Positions 33,857 to 42,622 of a stretch of 43,807 nt of DNA are shown one piece after another (within the stretch, counting starts at the first letter, position 1; each line of letters begins with the position of its first letter). Under the pieces are notes generated by a model. The model had not been told where the DNA came from, did not search any database, and was given only the letters and a program-made list of their open reading frames with translations. The stretch is from Planctomycetaceae bacterium (GTDB taxonomy: Bacteria; Planctomycetota; Planctomycetia; Pirellulales; Thermoguttaceae): assembly GCA_021372005.1 (NCBI GenBank), contig JAJFVC010000031.1:1-43807 (forward strand), in the 5' to 3' direction. Both the position numbers and the translations under genes were made by a program.

Positions 33857-33887
33857 GATAATGTTTGATTGACAAAACATTTTTATC
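33857..33887 (-). promoter_or_regulatory. Fur-like operator dyad upstream of hemP
   Basis: An extended inverted repeat: GATAATGTTT (33857-33866) faces AAACAT (33875-33880) and TTATC (33883-33887), with two extra T. The half sites GATAATG and CATTtTTATC resemble the Fur consensus (GATAATGATAATCATTATC). It is AT-rich in an otherwise GC-rich region and lies where the hemP promoter should be. Confidence 0.55.
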
Positions 33888-33926
33888 AAACCGGGACCGC
33901 GGTGTCAAGCGGGGATTGGCCAAGAA

Positions 33927-33963
33927 AAGAAAAAAGCCCGCCGATCGTGCGATCTGCGGGCTT
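33927..33963 (-). terminator. Rho-independent terminator of the DUF1598 gene
   Basis: On the minus strand an 8-base stem AAGCCCGC/GCGGGCTT (33956-33963 with 33934-33941), with an inner GATC/GATC stem, is followed by a T run (plus-strand A run 33927-33935). It begins 20 bases after the DUF1598 stop. Confidence 0.85.
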
Positions 33964-33982
33964 GGAATCACTCGTGAACGGG

Positions 33983-35365
33983 TCAGTCCCACCACCACTG
34001 GCCCTTGGCCAGGCTGGGTTTGACCGTCTCGCGGAGCGTCGAGACATGGCCTTTTTCGTCCGACAGCAGTCGTTCGGACTTCAAGGCCTCGTTGGCCTGG
34101 ATTTGGACGCCGCCGCCGACGGGCGTCATCAGCGACTGGCCCTTCCAAACCGCGTTGACGGCCGTCTCGACCGTTTTGGGAACGCTGTAGGTTTCGACCG
34201 GGAAGTTCTTCTCGCTGCCGAAAAGCTCCATCTTCCAGCCGGCCTTCTCGCAGAAGCGTTGCTCTTGAATGTACGCCGCGGCGATCGATACGTCGATCAG
34301 ATTGCGCAACTCGGCGTAGATCGGCGAGCGCTCGGCCAATTCGGGATAGCGCTTGGTGAAGTTCACCACAAACGCCTGGCTGGCCTTGTTCGAGCGTCCC
34401 ATCGCACGGCGACGCTGGCCTTCGGCGCCGACCACTTCGTCCTCGCCGACCAGTTTCACGCCGTCGCCGACCAGCTCCATGCCCAACTTGTCCTCGCTCT
34501 CACGGACGCAACGGTAGTCGGGCAGGAAGAACCAACGCTGCATGGCGTTGTGGGCGACCTCGCCGGGCCGCGCGCGATCCACGTAGCTGGTCAATCGCAC
34601 CGGCGGCTGCTCCAATCCGATGCCGATCAGTTTCATGCGGTAGTCGGCCTCGACCATCACTTGAGCGAACCGCGTCTTGGGCGGGACGCCGTCGATGCGG
34701 ACCAACTGATAGCCCAGGCTGTTGCGGAGCCCCTCGACGAACGGCTGCGGCTCATTCGGGTTCGGATAGTTCGACCGCAAAAACTGCTGCATCGCGGCCA
34801 ATCCTTCCGGAGTCGGATCGATCGAGCAACCGATCATCGGTCCCCGGGCGCCGTCGGCCGGAAACATTCGCAACGCCACGACCACGTCCTGCAACTGGAT
34901 GACGGGGCGTCCGCTGGTCAATCCGACGACGCGGCCCGACAGATCCGTCGTCCAGCCCTCGGCCGGACCCGCCAATACGATGTCTTTGCTGTCGGGATAG
35001 TAGAACACGTAGCGGACCCGCTGCAAGCCGGCCAGATAACGCATCTCCTCGCTCAACACGTCCTGATGCTCGCGGATCGCCTGCTCCAAGCGATTCAACG
35101 AGACCTTGCGCAGCTTGCTGTAGCTGGCGATCTTCGGATCGAGCGAGGAGCGGGCCGCGCTGACGCGCTCGCGCATCACCTGCCCGGTCGGATCCGAAAA
35201 CGTTCGCGTGCGAAGCACCCCGTCGGCGTCGATCACGATGCCGGCCATCGAACTGATGCCGCTCGTGGTGCCGGTCGTCTGCGACCAAACGGTCGAGGGA
35301 ACCGCCAAAAACGCCGCGGCCGTCAGCAGTCCCATGACTCCAAAACCCAGTCCTCGGCAACGCAT
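33983..35365 (-). CDS. DUF1598 secreted protein
   Basis: The 460-residue protein matches the planctomycete DUF1598 family, of unknown function. A signal peptide ([20 protein letters not shown], cleavage near VWSQ) precedes the body. Recognised stretches are [42 protein letters not shown] and [20 protein letters not shown]. The start at 35365 has GGAG nine bases upstream; ATG 35371 would leave only three bases. A 10-base inverted repeat lies in the promoter region. The gene has its own terminator, so it is separate from the hemP cluster. Confidence 0.85.
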   Translation of the reverse strand: MRCRGLGFGVMGLLTAAAFLAVPSTVWSQTTGTTSGISSMAGIVIDADGVLRTRTFSDPTGQVMRERVSAARSSLDPKIASYSKLRKVSLNRLEQAIREHQDVLSEEMRYLAGLQRVRYVFYYPDSKDIVLAGPAEGWTTDLSGRVVGLTSGRPVIQLQDVVVALRMFPADGARGPMIGCSIDPTPEGLAAMQQFLRSNYPNPNEPQPFVEGLRNSLGYQLVRIDGVPPKTRFAQVMVEADYRMKLIGIGLEQPPVRLTSYVDRARPGEVAHNAMQRWFFLPDYRCVRESEDKLGMELVGDGVKLVGEDEVVGAEGQRRRAMGRSNKASQAFVVNFTKRYPELAERSPIYAELRNLIDVSIAAAYIQEQRFCEKAGWKMELFGSEKNFPVETYSVPKTVETAVNAVWKGQSLMTPVGGGVQIQANEALKSERLLSDEKGHVSTLRETVKPSLAKGQWWWD

Positions 35366-35752
35366 GTGCATCGTCTCCCCATCCAGGAAAATTGTCCGGT
35401 ACGCTCCCACGACGTCGACAACCGGATCGCGGGTGGGAGCGTGATGTTGACTGTGTCGATCGCCGCTCCGAGCGGTGCGCCGCTTCGTTCGGCCGCCTTG
35501 GACAAGGCCAGCCTGAACGACGCCATTGAGACGCGCCGAATCGGAGGGAAATCGGTGAAAAATCTCTCCTTCTATGATCTTAATTGGGCAAGTTGGGCAA
35601 AGCAAGTAAGGAAACGGAAATTAGCCGGGCCGCCTTCGGTCGGTTTAGGCTTCGCAACGGCAAGCTGAAAAAACCGTTTTGGCGGCGTAACTCGTGAAAT
35701 GACAATCAGTAACGTCATGCAGTGATCGGGCGGGCGAAGTGGGCGTCGGCCT
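35366..35752. other. Intergenic region between the DUF1598 and RNase Z-like genes
   Basis: No gene is seen in these 387 bases. They hold the inverted repeat at 35401-35442 and a tandem pair TTGGGCAAG/TTGGGCAAA (35584-35601). A short GC-rich stretch, GGGCCGCCTTCGGTCGG, is near 35627. Confidence 0.5.
35401..35442. promoter_or_regulatory. Perfect 10-base inverted repeat, possible operator
   Basis: ACGCTCCCAC (35401-35410) and GTGGGAGCGT (35433-35442) are exact reverse complements with a 22-base spacer. On the minus strand a -10-like GACAAT (35396-35391) lies directly beside one arm, so a bound dimer would cover the -35 region of the DUF1598 promoter. Confidence 0.5.
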
Positions 35753-36592
35753 TCACAGCCAGAGATGCAGCCGTCCGTCGAGCATGTCGGGCAGCGCCCG
35801 GGCAACGCACTCGCGGATCTGGTTCGGATGGTAGCGGGTGCTGAAGTGACTGGCGATCACCAGTTCGTTGCGGAATCGTTCGCGGCGATCCAGCAGATCG
35901 TCGAGGTGCATATGGCCGAACTTGTGAATTTTGTCCTTGCGATGCCGGGGCAGCACGAACGTCAGTTCCATAATGAGCGCCTCGGCCTCGAACATCGCGG
36001 GGCAGGCGTCCAGGCCGGCCGGCGAGCTGTCGCCTAAATAGGCCAGCCGCGGGATGCGGACTTCGGCCGTCACGTCGACTCCGCTGTGGCGCAGGTCGCG
36101 GATCTTTTCGCCGGGCAGCCCGTGAAACTCGGGCTTCAATTTGCGACGCCGTTCCCAGACGACGAAACCCAGCGAAGGGACCGTATGGGTCGTGGCCGAC
36201 ACGGTGACCACTTGTTCGCGCGACAATTCGATCTCGTCGCCCGGTCGCGCCGGCAGCAACGTGCACGGTAGTCGTCCGCGATCCAACCGGCTCAACAGCC
36301 GCAGCACGCGTTGCAGCGGTTCGATGGCCGCCTCGGGCAGATAGATCACCGGCGGCTCCATCTTCATCATCCGGCGTCGCGCCACGTAGACCGGCAACGC
36401 GATCAAGTGGTCCATGTGCGTGTGCGAGACGAACCAGGTGGGCGTGCCCATGAACGACCAGGGCTGTGCGCCCAGATCAAAGCCGATCTTCAGCTCCGGA
36501 ATGCGCCAATAGGTTTGCACCGCCGCGCGCGAGTAGCCTTCGATCGTGAGGTCTTTGTGCGTAAGCGTTTTCAGAGGCAGGTTGTTGATCAT
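35753..36592 (-). CDS. Metallo-beta-lactamase-fold protein, RNase Z-like
   Basis: The 279-residue protein has the MBL metal site HTHMDH at 57-62 (H57, H59, D61, H62), a later LGDSS metal-ligand motif, and a C-terminal histidine region (ASHFSTRYHPNQI). The order and the HKFGHMHLDDLL stretch fit the RNase Z/ElaC branch, which trims tRNA 3' ends. It lacks a clear flexible arm, so it may be a TRZ-like relative with another substrate. Its ATG overlaps the scpA stop by four bases (ATGA), so it is translated with scpA. Confidence 0.8.
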   Translation of the reverse strand: MINNLPLKTLTHKDLTIEGYSRAAVQTYWRIPELKIGFDLGAQPWSFMGTPTWFVSHTHMDHLIALPVYVARRRMMKMEPPVIYLPEAAIEPLQRVLRLLSRLDRGRLPCTLLPARPGDEIELSREQVVTVSATTHTVPSLGFVVWERRRKLKPEFHGLPGEKIRDLRHSGVDVTAEVRIPRLAYLGDSSPAGLDACPAMFEAEALIMELTFVLPRHRKDKIHKFGHMHLDDLLDRRERFRNELVIASHFSTRYHPNQIRECVARALPDMLDGRLHLWL

Positions 36593-37362
36593 GGAGAGGC
36601 AGGCTCATAGTCGTCGACGTCGGACAAGTCCAACGGAGCGGTGTTGGTCGGGTCGGGCAAAACCCAAATTTCGCCGAACAACGCGTTTTGTTCGACGCGG
36701 ATGCGGTGATGGCGGACCAATTCCAAAATGGCCAAAAAAATGCCGATCAGCTTCGATTTGTGCATGCTCGGATCGAACAGGTCGGCGAACCGCAATCGTC
36801 CGGCCTCGACGAGTCGCTGGTAGACGCGGGCCATGTGGACATGGATCGGCGTGTCGTCGTAAACGATGCTCGACGGACGCGAGGCCTCGTTCTCGCGGAT
36901 GATCCGGCCGAACGCGCTGACCAAGTCCCAAAGCTCGACCTCTTGAATCGGCTCGCCCGCCAAATCGCGCTCGTGACGCGGCAACTCGGTCGACAGTCGC
37001 GTGTAGTGTTGTTGCCAGTAGCGGCTGCGCTCCTCCAGCAGGCTCGCCGCGTCGCGATATTTTTTGTAGTCTAACAATCGACGGACCAATTCCTGACGCG
37101 GATCTTCCAGCTCTTCTTGCACCTCGTCGGCGCGAGGCAACACCTGCTGCGACTTGATTTCGATCAACAGGCTGGCGACGGCCAGAAAATCGCCGACCGC
37201 CCCGACGTCCAATTTTTCGAGGATCGCCAGATATTCGAGGTACTGGTCGGTAATTGCCGCGATCGGAATATCGGTGATCTCCACCTCGTGCTTGCGCACC
37301 AGGTAGAGCAGGAGGTCCATGGGACCGCGGAACACGTTCAAATCGACGCGAAAATCAACCAC
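36589..37362 (-). CDS. scpA: Segregation and condensation protein A
   Basis: ScpA is the kleisin subunit that, with ScpB and SMC, organises and segregates chromosomes. The 257-residue protein begins VDFRVDLNVFRGPMDLLLYL, a kleisin N-terminus. It continues with VRKHEVEITDIPIAAITDQY and EFL-like FLAVASLLIEIKSQQVLPR (about 60-77), and ends with the C-terminal winged helix. Translation starts at GTG 37362. scpB is not adjacent; the RNase Z-like gene takes its place, overlapping by four bases. Confidence 0.93.
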   Translation of the reverse strand: MVDFRVDLNVFRGPMDLLLYLVRKHEVEITDIPIAAITDQYLEYLAILEKLDVGAVGDFLAVASLLIEIKSQQVLPRADEVQEELEDPRQELVRRLLDYKKYRDAASLLEERSRYWQQHYTRLSTELPRHERDLAGEPIQEVELWDLVSAFGRIIRENEASRPSSIVYDDTPIHVHMARVYQRLVEAGRLRFADLFDPSMHKSKLIGIFLAILELVRHHRIRVEQNALFGEIWVLPDPTNTAPLDLSDVDDYEPASP

Positions 37363-37572
37363 GGGAAAACTCGGCCATCCGTCCGTCGAGAGTTAGCAGT
37401 GCGGGTCGAAGCCTTTCACTCTTTATACCGAGCCAAGCGCTGGGCCGGGAGGGCTCTTGGCGCCCTTAAAGTCGGCGCGGGTGAAAAAAACCGCCCAGAC
37501 GCCATTATTTGTGTCGGTTCCCGGAATCACCGGACTTGAAGCTCATCGCCGTGGGGGGTGGCCGCTAGCTCC

Positions 37573-37601
37573 TTGTTGCTTCCGTCGGAACCCGCTAGAC
37601 T
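37573..37601 (+). promoter_or_regulatory. Sigma-70-like promoter of the HIT-alaC operon
   Basis: TTGTTG (37573-37578) and TAGACT (37596-37601) are separated by 17 bases and lie 44 bases before the GTG start of the HIT gene. The rest of the 283-base gap to scpA shows nothing else I can support. Confidence 0.45.
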
Positions 37602-37645
37602 GTCGGTTGGAGATGTTTTTGCCCGATTGGGGGGATTTTTTAGCC

Positions 37646-38176
37646 GTGAAACACGAACAACTTTGGGCGCCGTGGCGGTTGGGGTACATTCTTGGCGAAA
37701 AAAGCACGACGCCGGCTTGTTCGGCCGATGCCTTGTTGGATGGGGCGGATTCGGAGTGTTTTTTGTGTCAGGCGGCGGTCGACGGCGACGATCGGGAGCG
37801 ATTGGTCGTCGCTCGGAAAAAAAATGCGGTGATCGTGCTGAACCGATACCCCTACAACAACGGTCACTTATTGGTGGCGCCGCGTCGGCACGTGGCCCGG
37901 CTCGATGAGCTTCGGGGCGAGGAGCAAGCCGAGTTGTGGGAGACGATCGCGCAAATGGTCGGTCTGTTAGAGAAGCAGATGAAGCCGCAAGGGTTCAACG
38001 TCGGATTGAATTTGGGCCGCGCGGCCGGCGCCGGCCTGCCCGGCCATTTGCACTGGCACATCGTGCCGCGTTGGATCGGAGACACGAATTTCATGCCGAC
38101 GGTCGCGGGGGTTCGCGCCATCCCGCAATCGTTGGAAGCGCTTTGGGAATTGTTGACGGCGGAGTTGAAACGATGA
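37646..38176 (+). CDS. HIT family hydrolase/phosphorylase
   Basis: The 176-residue protein is a histidine-triad nucleotide-binding protein of the Ap4A phosphorylase-like group. The triad is HLHWH at 134-138 in [12 protein letters not shown]38 and C41 (CFLC) may bind zinc with a later His. I start at GTG 37646, because the family begins [12 protein letters not shown]; an ATG at 37613 has its GGAG directly adjacent and is a weaker choice. Its stop overlaps the aminotransferase start (ATGA), so the two form an operon. Confidence 0.9.
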   Translation: MKHEQLWAPWRLGYILGEKSTTPACSADALLDGADSECFLCQAAVDGDDRERLVVARKKNAVIVLNRYPYNNGHLLVAPRRHVARLDELRGEEQAELWETIAQMVGLLEKQMKPQGFNVGLNLGRAAGAGLPGHLHWHIVPRWIGDTNFMPTVAGVRAIPQSLEALWELLTAELKR

Positions 38177-39408
38177 GCGATATCCCTTCGGACAACGACA
38201 ACAGTCCGGTCGAAGTGGGCAAGCCTTTTACGATCGAGGTGGCCGAGCGGGTGCGGCGATTGCCGCCGTACTTGTTCGCCGAGATCAACAAGTTGATGTA
38301 CGAAAAGCGCCGTTCGGGCGCCGACGTGATCGACCTGGGCATGGGCAATCCGAGCGATCCGCCGCAGGATCTGGTGGTCGAAAAGCTGGCCGAGGCGGCG
38401 CGCGATCCGAAGAATCACGGTTATTCGCCGGCCCAGGGCATCATGAGCCTGCGACGCGAGGCCGCCGCGAAGTATTTCAAGCAGTACGGCGTCCGGCTCG
38501 ATCCGCAGCGGCAGTTGATCGTCTGCCTCGGCTCGAAGGAAGGTTTTAGCCACATGTGTCTGGCGTTGGTCGGACCGGGCGACACGGCCATTGTGCCCTC
38601 GCCGTCGTATCCGGCCCATTTGTACGCCGTGGCGATGGCGGCCGCCAATGCGATTCTGTTGGAAGTGACCGACACGGAAAAGCTGCTCCGCAACATCGAC
38701 TACACCTGCCGGCATCTGGTCCCGTGTCCGAAACTGCTCGTGATCAACTACCCGCACAACCCGACCACGACGGTCGTCGAGCCGGAGTTTTACGCCGAGG
38801 TGGTCAAGCTGGCGAAGCGTTATCGGTTCATGGTCATCAGCGACATGGCCTACGCGGACTTGACGTTCGACGGCTACAAGGCCCCCAGTTTTCTGGCCGC
38901 GCCGGGCGCGTTGGACGTCGGCGTCGAGCTGACCACGATGAGCAAGGGCTACAACATGGCCGGCTGGCGGATCGGTTTCGCGGCAGGCAACGCCGAGATG
39001 CTCCGCGCGCTGTCGACCATCAAGGGCTACTACGATTACGGCATGTTCCGGCCGATTCAGATCGCGGCCATTATGGCGCTGCGCCACACGGACGCGGCGG
39101 TCGAGGCCCAAGCGGCCATTTACCAACGCCGCCGCGACGTCCTGTGCGACGGGCTCGAACGGATCGGTTGGCCGGTCGATCGGCCGAAGGCCAGCATGTT
39201 CGTTTGGGCCAAAATACCCGAGCCGTGGGCCTCGCGGATGACCTCGTTCGAGTTCGGCATGAAACTTCTGCGCGAGGGCGACGTCGTGGTCAGTCCCGGC
39301 GCCGGGTTTGGACAGGCCGGCGAAGGGTATCTCCGTTTGGCGTTGGTCGAAAACGAAAACCGTCTGCGTCAGGCGGTTCGACAAATCGGGCGATGTTTGG
39401 GAAAGTAA
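38173..39408 (+). CDS. Class I/II aminotransferase, AlaC-like
   Basis: The 411-residue protein is a fold-type I PLP aminotransferase with [13 protein letters not shown] near the N-terminus and the NYPHNPTTT motif. K258 is the likely Schiff-base lysine in [16 protein letters not shown]. The pattern SMSKxYNMAGWR is that of alanine transaminases of the AlaC/YfdZ type, which make alanine from pyruvate and glutamate; LL-diaminopimelate aminotransferase is the main alternative. It overlaps the HIT gene by four bases. Confidence 0.9.
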   Translation: MSDIPSDNDNSPVEVGKPFTIEVAERVRRLPPYLFAEINKLMYEKRRSGADVIDLGMGNPSDPPQDLVVEKLAEAARDPKNHGYSPAQGIMSLRREAAAKYFKQYGVRLDPQRQLIVCLGSKEGFSHMCLALVGPGDTAIVPSPSYPAHLYAVAMAAANAILLEVTDTEKLLRNIDYTCRHLVPCPKLLVINYPHNPTTTVVEPEFYAEVVKLAKRYRFMVISDMAYADLTFDGYKAPSFLAAPGALDVGVELTTMSKGYNMAGWRIGFAAGNAEMLRALSTIKGYYDYGMFRPIQIAAIMALRHTDAAVEAQAAIYQRRRDVLCDGLERIGWPVDRPKASMFVWAKIPEPWASRMTSFEFGMKLLREGDVVVSPGAGFGQAGEGYLRLALVENENRLRQAVRQIGRCLGK

Positions 39409-39419
39409 GAGAGGGGGAA

Positions 39420-39563
39420 ATGGAATCAGTCGAATTGGCCGGCGTCAGTCTGGTGGCCCTGTTGCGGCGCGAACCCGGCCCGTTGGTCGTTCGCCACAAG
39501 CCGAGCGGACTTGCTCCAGACCCGCGGGTTCAAGACGATTCGTCCATCACAGGCAACGCATGA
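39420..39563 (+). CDS. Possible small ORF of 47 codons
   Basis: An ATG at 39420 follows GAGAGGGGG by two bases and opens a 47-residue frame (MESVELAGVSLVALLRREPG at its start). Codon choice resembles neighbouring genes. It begins 12 bases after the aminotransferase stop and its last 17 bases overlap the end of the convergent cytochrome gene. I recognise no family, and it may be chance. Confidence 0.25.
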   Translation: MESVELAGVSLVALLRREPGPLVVRHKPSGLAPDPRVQDDSSITGNA

Positions 39564-40947
39564 ACAGCGTCAGGTCTTGTTTTTCGTCGTCGGTCAGGTT
39601 GGTTCCCAATACGAGGTTGAAAAACTCGACGGTGTCTTCCAGCGTCAACAATCGGCCGTCGTGCATGTAAGGAGGGCTTTCCTTGATTCCTCGCAGGGTG
39701 AACGTCTTGATCGGACCGTCGGCCGAAGCCATGCGTCCGTTGACCATTTGCGGCTTAAAAAACCGTTCAGCCTTCAGATTGTGCATGAGGTTGTCGGTAT
39801 AGTAGGGCGCTGGATGACAGACGGCGCATTGGCCCTTGCCGAAGAACACCTCTTGCCCTCGCAATTCGGCTTTGGTTGCTTTTTGGGGATCCAATCGTCC
39901 CAAAATCGTCAGTTTGGGAGCGGGCGGGAAATCCAAAATCTCCTGCAATTCGGCCATGAAATGCACTTGGCTGCCGCGTTCCAGGATATTGACGCCCTTT
40001 TTGGTGGCGATGACCGGGTCGCCGTCGAAATAGGCCGCCCGCTGCTCGAACTCCGTAAAATCCTCGACGCTTTTCAACGCCCGTTGCGACCCGAACAGCC
40101 GTTGGACGTTCACGCCCCGAAGCGACGGCGTATCGAGTCGATGTCGGAACGGCTGCGGGCGGATGTCGCCGACCAGATGCGTGGCTGCGTTCGTGTGGCC
40201 GTTCACGTGGCAGTCGAAACAGGCTACGCCCTGACTGGGTTTCAGCGAACGGCGATCGTCGGTGGCGTTGAACTGTTGTTGCGGGAACGGCGTCACGAGG
40301 AGCCGCAAGCCTTCAAGTTGCTTCGGATTCAAAATGCCGTTGAACAACTTGAAATAGTTGGTCAACGTCACCACTTGGCCTTGCGAGACGTCGCCCAAGT
40401 CGGGCCGGGTGGTCAAGTAAATCGGCGGCGGATATTCCGGCAAAAAACGCGTCGGCAGATCGAAATCGAGATCGAATCGGGTCAGGTCGCGGCCCTCTTG
40501 CTTTTGAATCGCTTCGATTTGAAAGGACGGAAAGAGCATGCCGCCTTCGGGATGATTCGGGTGCGGCAACGGCAAGAAACCCTTGGGCCACCGTCCGTTT
40601 TCACGAATCTCGTCGGGCGTCATGGCCGCCAGCGATTGCCATGTGACGTCCTTGGGCAGCTTGACCCGCACGCCCGCCTGAACCGGTTTGCCGCGGGCCA
40701 TCGTCACGCCCGACGCCGGATGGTCTTCGAGATCGTAGCGTTGCTGTAAAAGGGCCGCCTGTCGCTTGGCGATTTCCGGCTTTTCGGCCTCCATCCGAGC
40801 GACCGTCCGGTCGAATTCCTCATGCAGAACGACCGGCGAATAACTGCTCGGCAGACTGTCCTTCTCTTGAGCCCGCACGCGAAGGATCGCCACGCCCGAC
40901 AAAACGATCAACGCCGCCGCCGCGCACCACAATCTCCAACGTCTCAT
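39547..40947 (-). CDS. Secreted di-heme cytochrome c / MauG-CcpA-like protein
   Basis: The 466-residue protein has an N-terminal signal anchor (about 9-26, AAAALIVLSGVAILRVRA) and two covalent heme motifs: CFDCH (243-247) and CAVCH (374-378). A distal methionine, M428, lies in PPYMHDGRLLTLEDTVEFF, which is the C-terminal signature of the di-heme cytochrome c peroxidase/MauG group. The roughly 240 residues before the first heme are longer than in typical peroxidases. It may be a periplasmic peroxidase or an oxidase for an unknown substrate. GGAGGAGG precedes ATG 40947. Confidence 0.88.
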   Translation of the reverse strand: MRRWRLWCAAAALIVLSGVAILRVRAQEKDSLPSSYSPVVLHEEFDRTVARMEAEKPEIAKRQAALLQQRYDLEDHPASGVTMARGKPVQAGVRVKLPKDVTWQSLAAMTPDEIRENGRWPKGFLPLPHPNHPEGGMLFPSFQIEAIQKQEGRDLTRFDLDFDLPTRFLPEYPPPIYLTTRPDLGDVSQGQVVTLTNYFKLFNGILNPKQLEGLRLLVTPFPQQQFNATDDRRSLKPSQGVACFDCHVNGHTNAATHLVGDIRPQPFRHRLDTPSLRGVNVQRLFGSQRALKSVEDFTEFEQRAAYFDGDPVIATKKGVNILERGSQVHFMAELQEILDFPPAPKLTILGRLDPQKATKAELRGQEVFFGKGQCAVCHPAPYYTDNLMHNLKAERFFKPQMVNGRMASADGPIKTFTLRGIKESPPYMHDGRLLTLEDTVEFFNLVLGTNLTDDEKQDLTLFMRCL

Positions 40948-41335
40948 GGTCAGCCCTCCTCCCAAATCGACATCGAATAGGTTGTCAACGGTTTTCCTAA
41001 CCCTAGCAGCGCCGGCAATAAAGACAACCCCCCTGGGTAAAAATCGAAAGGGCGAGATTGCCTACCACGACAGCGTTGGGTTCACCACGGAGACACGGAG
41101 GACACTGAGACAGAGGGGCAAAAGGGATAAGAACTTATGACCATGGCGCCGTTCTCTGAAAATGCGACGACCTTGCACGAGGGTGCGACTCGCATCAGAT
41201 GGCGGCCTGCAAGATCGCATGCTTTTCTGCTTCTCGGTGTTCTCCGTGTCTCCGTGGTGAGTTTCCTACGCGCCTGATCTAGCGCGGCAGTACGAAAAAG
41301 GGGGGCGACCGAACAAGAAGTTCGACGGCCGGTCG
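40948..41335. other. Intergenic region containing a long inverted repeat
   Basis: No gene is seen in these 388 bases between two minus-strand genes. Most of the space is occupied by the inverted repeat at 41082-41260 and its loop. Nothing else can be supported. Confidence 0.6.
41082..41260. repeat. Long inverted repeat with 29-base arms (ACCACGGAGACACGGAG type)
   Basis: The left arm (41082-41110) and right arm (41232-41260) are reverse complements at 27 of 29 positions. Their core is CACCACGGAGACACGGAG. The 121-base interior has no gene. Family knowledge: this core resembles dispersed intergenic repeats often seen in planctomycetes and other environmental bacteria. It may form a long hairpin in RNA or be a non-autonomous mobile element. 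Confidence 0.8.
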
Positions 41336-42535
41336 TCAGACGCGGGAAGGGGCGTCACGGAGGCCCCACCAGACCAGGCCAATGATCGCCGCGGCGGAGA
41401 ACCCGGCGCCGGCCATGAACGTCAGCGCCGGTCCGACCCATTGCCACAACACGCCGGCCACCACGCTGGCCGCCAGGGACGCGATGCCGCTGGTGAAATA
41501 GAAAACACCGAACGCCGAGCCCCGCAACGCCTCCGGAGCGGCGTCGGCCACCAGTGTGGACAGCAGTCCTTGCGTCATGCCCATGTGCAGTCCCCAAATC
41601 GCGATGCCGACCATCACGACGGCGATGCTGTCGCCCAGGGCGAGCACCACGTCGGACAGGATCAGAACGATCAGGCCGGCCGCCAACAGCCGGAGACGAC
41701 CCAGTCGGTCGGAAAGCCATCCGATCGGATACGCCGCCGCAAAATAGACGACGTTCATCACGACAAACGTCAGCGGAATCCACGTGACCGAGACCCCGAC
41801 GTCGCTCGCACGAAGCACCAGGAAGGCCTCGCTGAACCGGGCCAGCGAGAAAATAACTCCGACCGTTGCGACGATCCAAAAGCGGCTGCCCAGCCGTCGG
41901 ACGTCGCGCCATTGGGGCAACGCGCGCGAGTCCGCCGCAACGCGGTCGCCGGGCTCTCGAACGCCGAAGACAAGAATCGCCACGGCCGCGAAGGCCGGAA
42001 TCACGGCGACCCAAAACACCTGGCGAATGTCGTCGGACAAGAGTCCCAGCAAGGCAACGGCGATCAACGGCCCCAAAAACGCGCCGGCGGAATCCAGCGA
42101 TTGCCGCAGTCCGAACGCGGCGCCTCGTCGGTCGGGCGCCGTGGCGTCCGCGATCATCGCGTCGCGCGGCGCCCCGCGGATGCCTTTGCCGATCCGATCG
42201 GTGAATCGGGCCACAAACACCCAGAGGGTTGACGTGGCCAGCGGGAATAACGGCTTGGTCAACGCCGCCAGACCGTAGCCGAGCACCGCCAGCGGTTTTC
42301 GGCGGCCGACCCGATCGCTCCACACGCCCGAAAAAACCTTGGTGATCGAGGCCGTCGCCTCGGCAATGCCTTCGATCAGCCCGACGGCGCCGGCCCCCGC
42401 GCCCAGGACGGACACCAGAAACACCGGCAGCAGTGCGTGGATCATCTCCGACGAGACGTCCATGAACAGGCTGACCAGCCCCAGCATCCAGACAGTTCGC
42501 GGAAGGCCTTTCTTTTTGTTCGGGTTTGCGACCAT
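41336..42535 (-). CDS. MFS transporter
   Basis: The 399-residue protein is a major facilitator superfamily permease with about 12 membrane helices. The loop 2-3 signature is GVWSDRVGRRKPLAVLGY, and GKGIRGAPRDAMIAD follows in the central loop. The second half repeats the signature as GWLSDRLGRLRLL. The GIRGAPRDAMIAD loop is typical of a subgroup of putative drug or sugar efflux carriers; the substrate is unknown. The start is uncertain: ATG 42535 or TTG 42550. No neighbour suggests a substrate. Confidence 0.88.
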   Translation of the reverse strand: MVANPNKKKGLPRTVWMLGLVSLFMDVSSEMIHALLPVFLVSVLGAGAGAVGLIEGIAEATASITKVFSGVWSDRVGRRKPLAVLGYGLAALTKPLFPLATSTLWVFVARFTDRIGKGIRGAPRDAMIADATAPDRRGAAFGLRQSLDSAGAFLGPLIAVALLGLLSDDIRQVFWVAVIPAFAAVAILVFGVREPGDRVAADSRALPQWRDVRRLGSRFWIVATVGVIFSLARFSEAFLVLRASDVGVSVTWIPLTFVVMNVVYFAAAYPIGWLSDRLGRLRLLAAGLIVLILSDVVLALGDSIAVVMVGIAIWGLHMGMTQGLLSTLVADAAPEALRGSAFGVFYFTSGIASLAASVVAGVLWQWVGPALTFMAGAGFSAAAIIGLVWWGLRDAPSRV

Positions 42536-42622
42536 CCTTGTATTGAACAAGATTTCCGCAAAACCGCAAGCGGTCCGGTTTTTTTGAGGCCGTTGCCCTT
42601 CCCACGGAAGGGGCCGGGCGTC

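Noticed and set aside
33869..35668. Plus-strand open frame of 599 codons opposite the DUF1598 gene
   Set aside because: The minus-strand protein has a signal peptide and family motifs; the plus frame has no domain.
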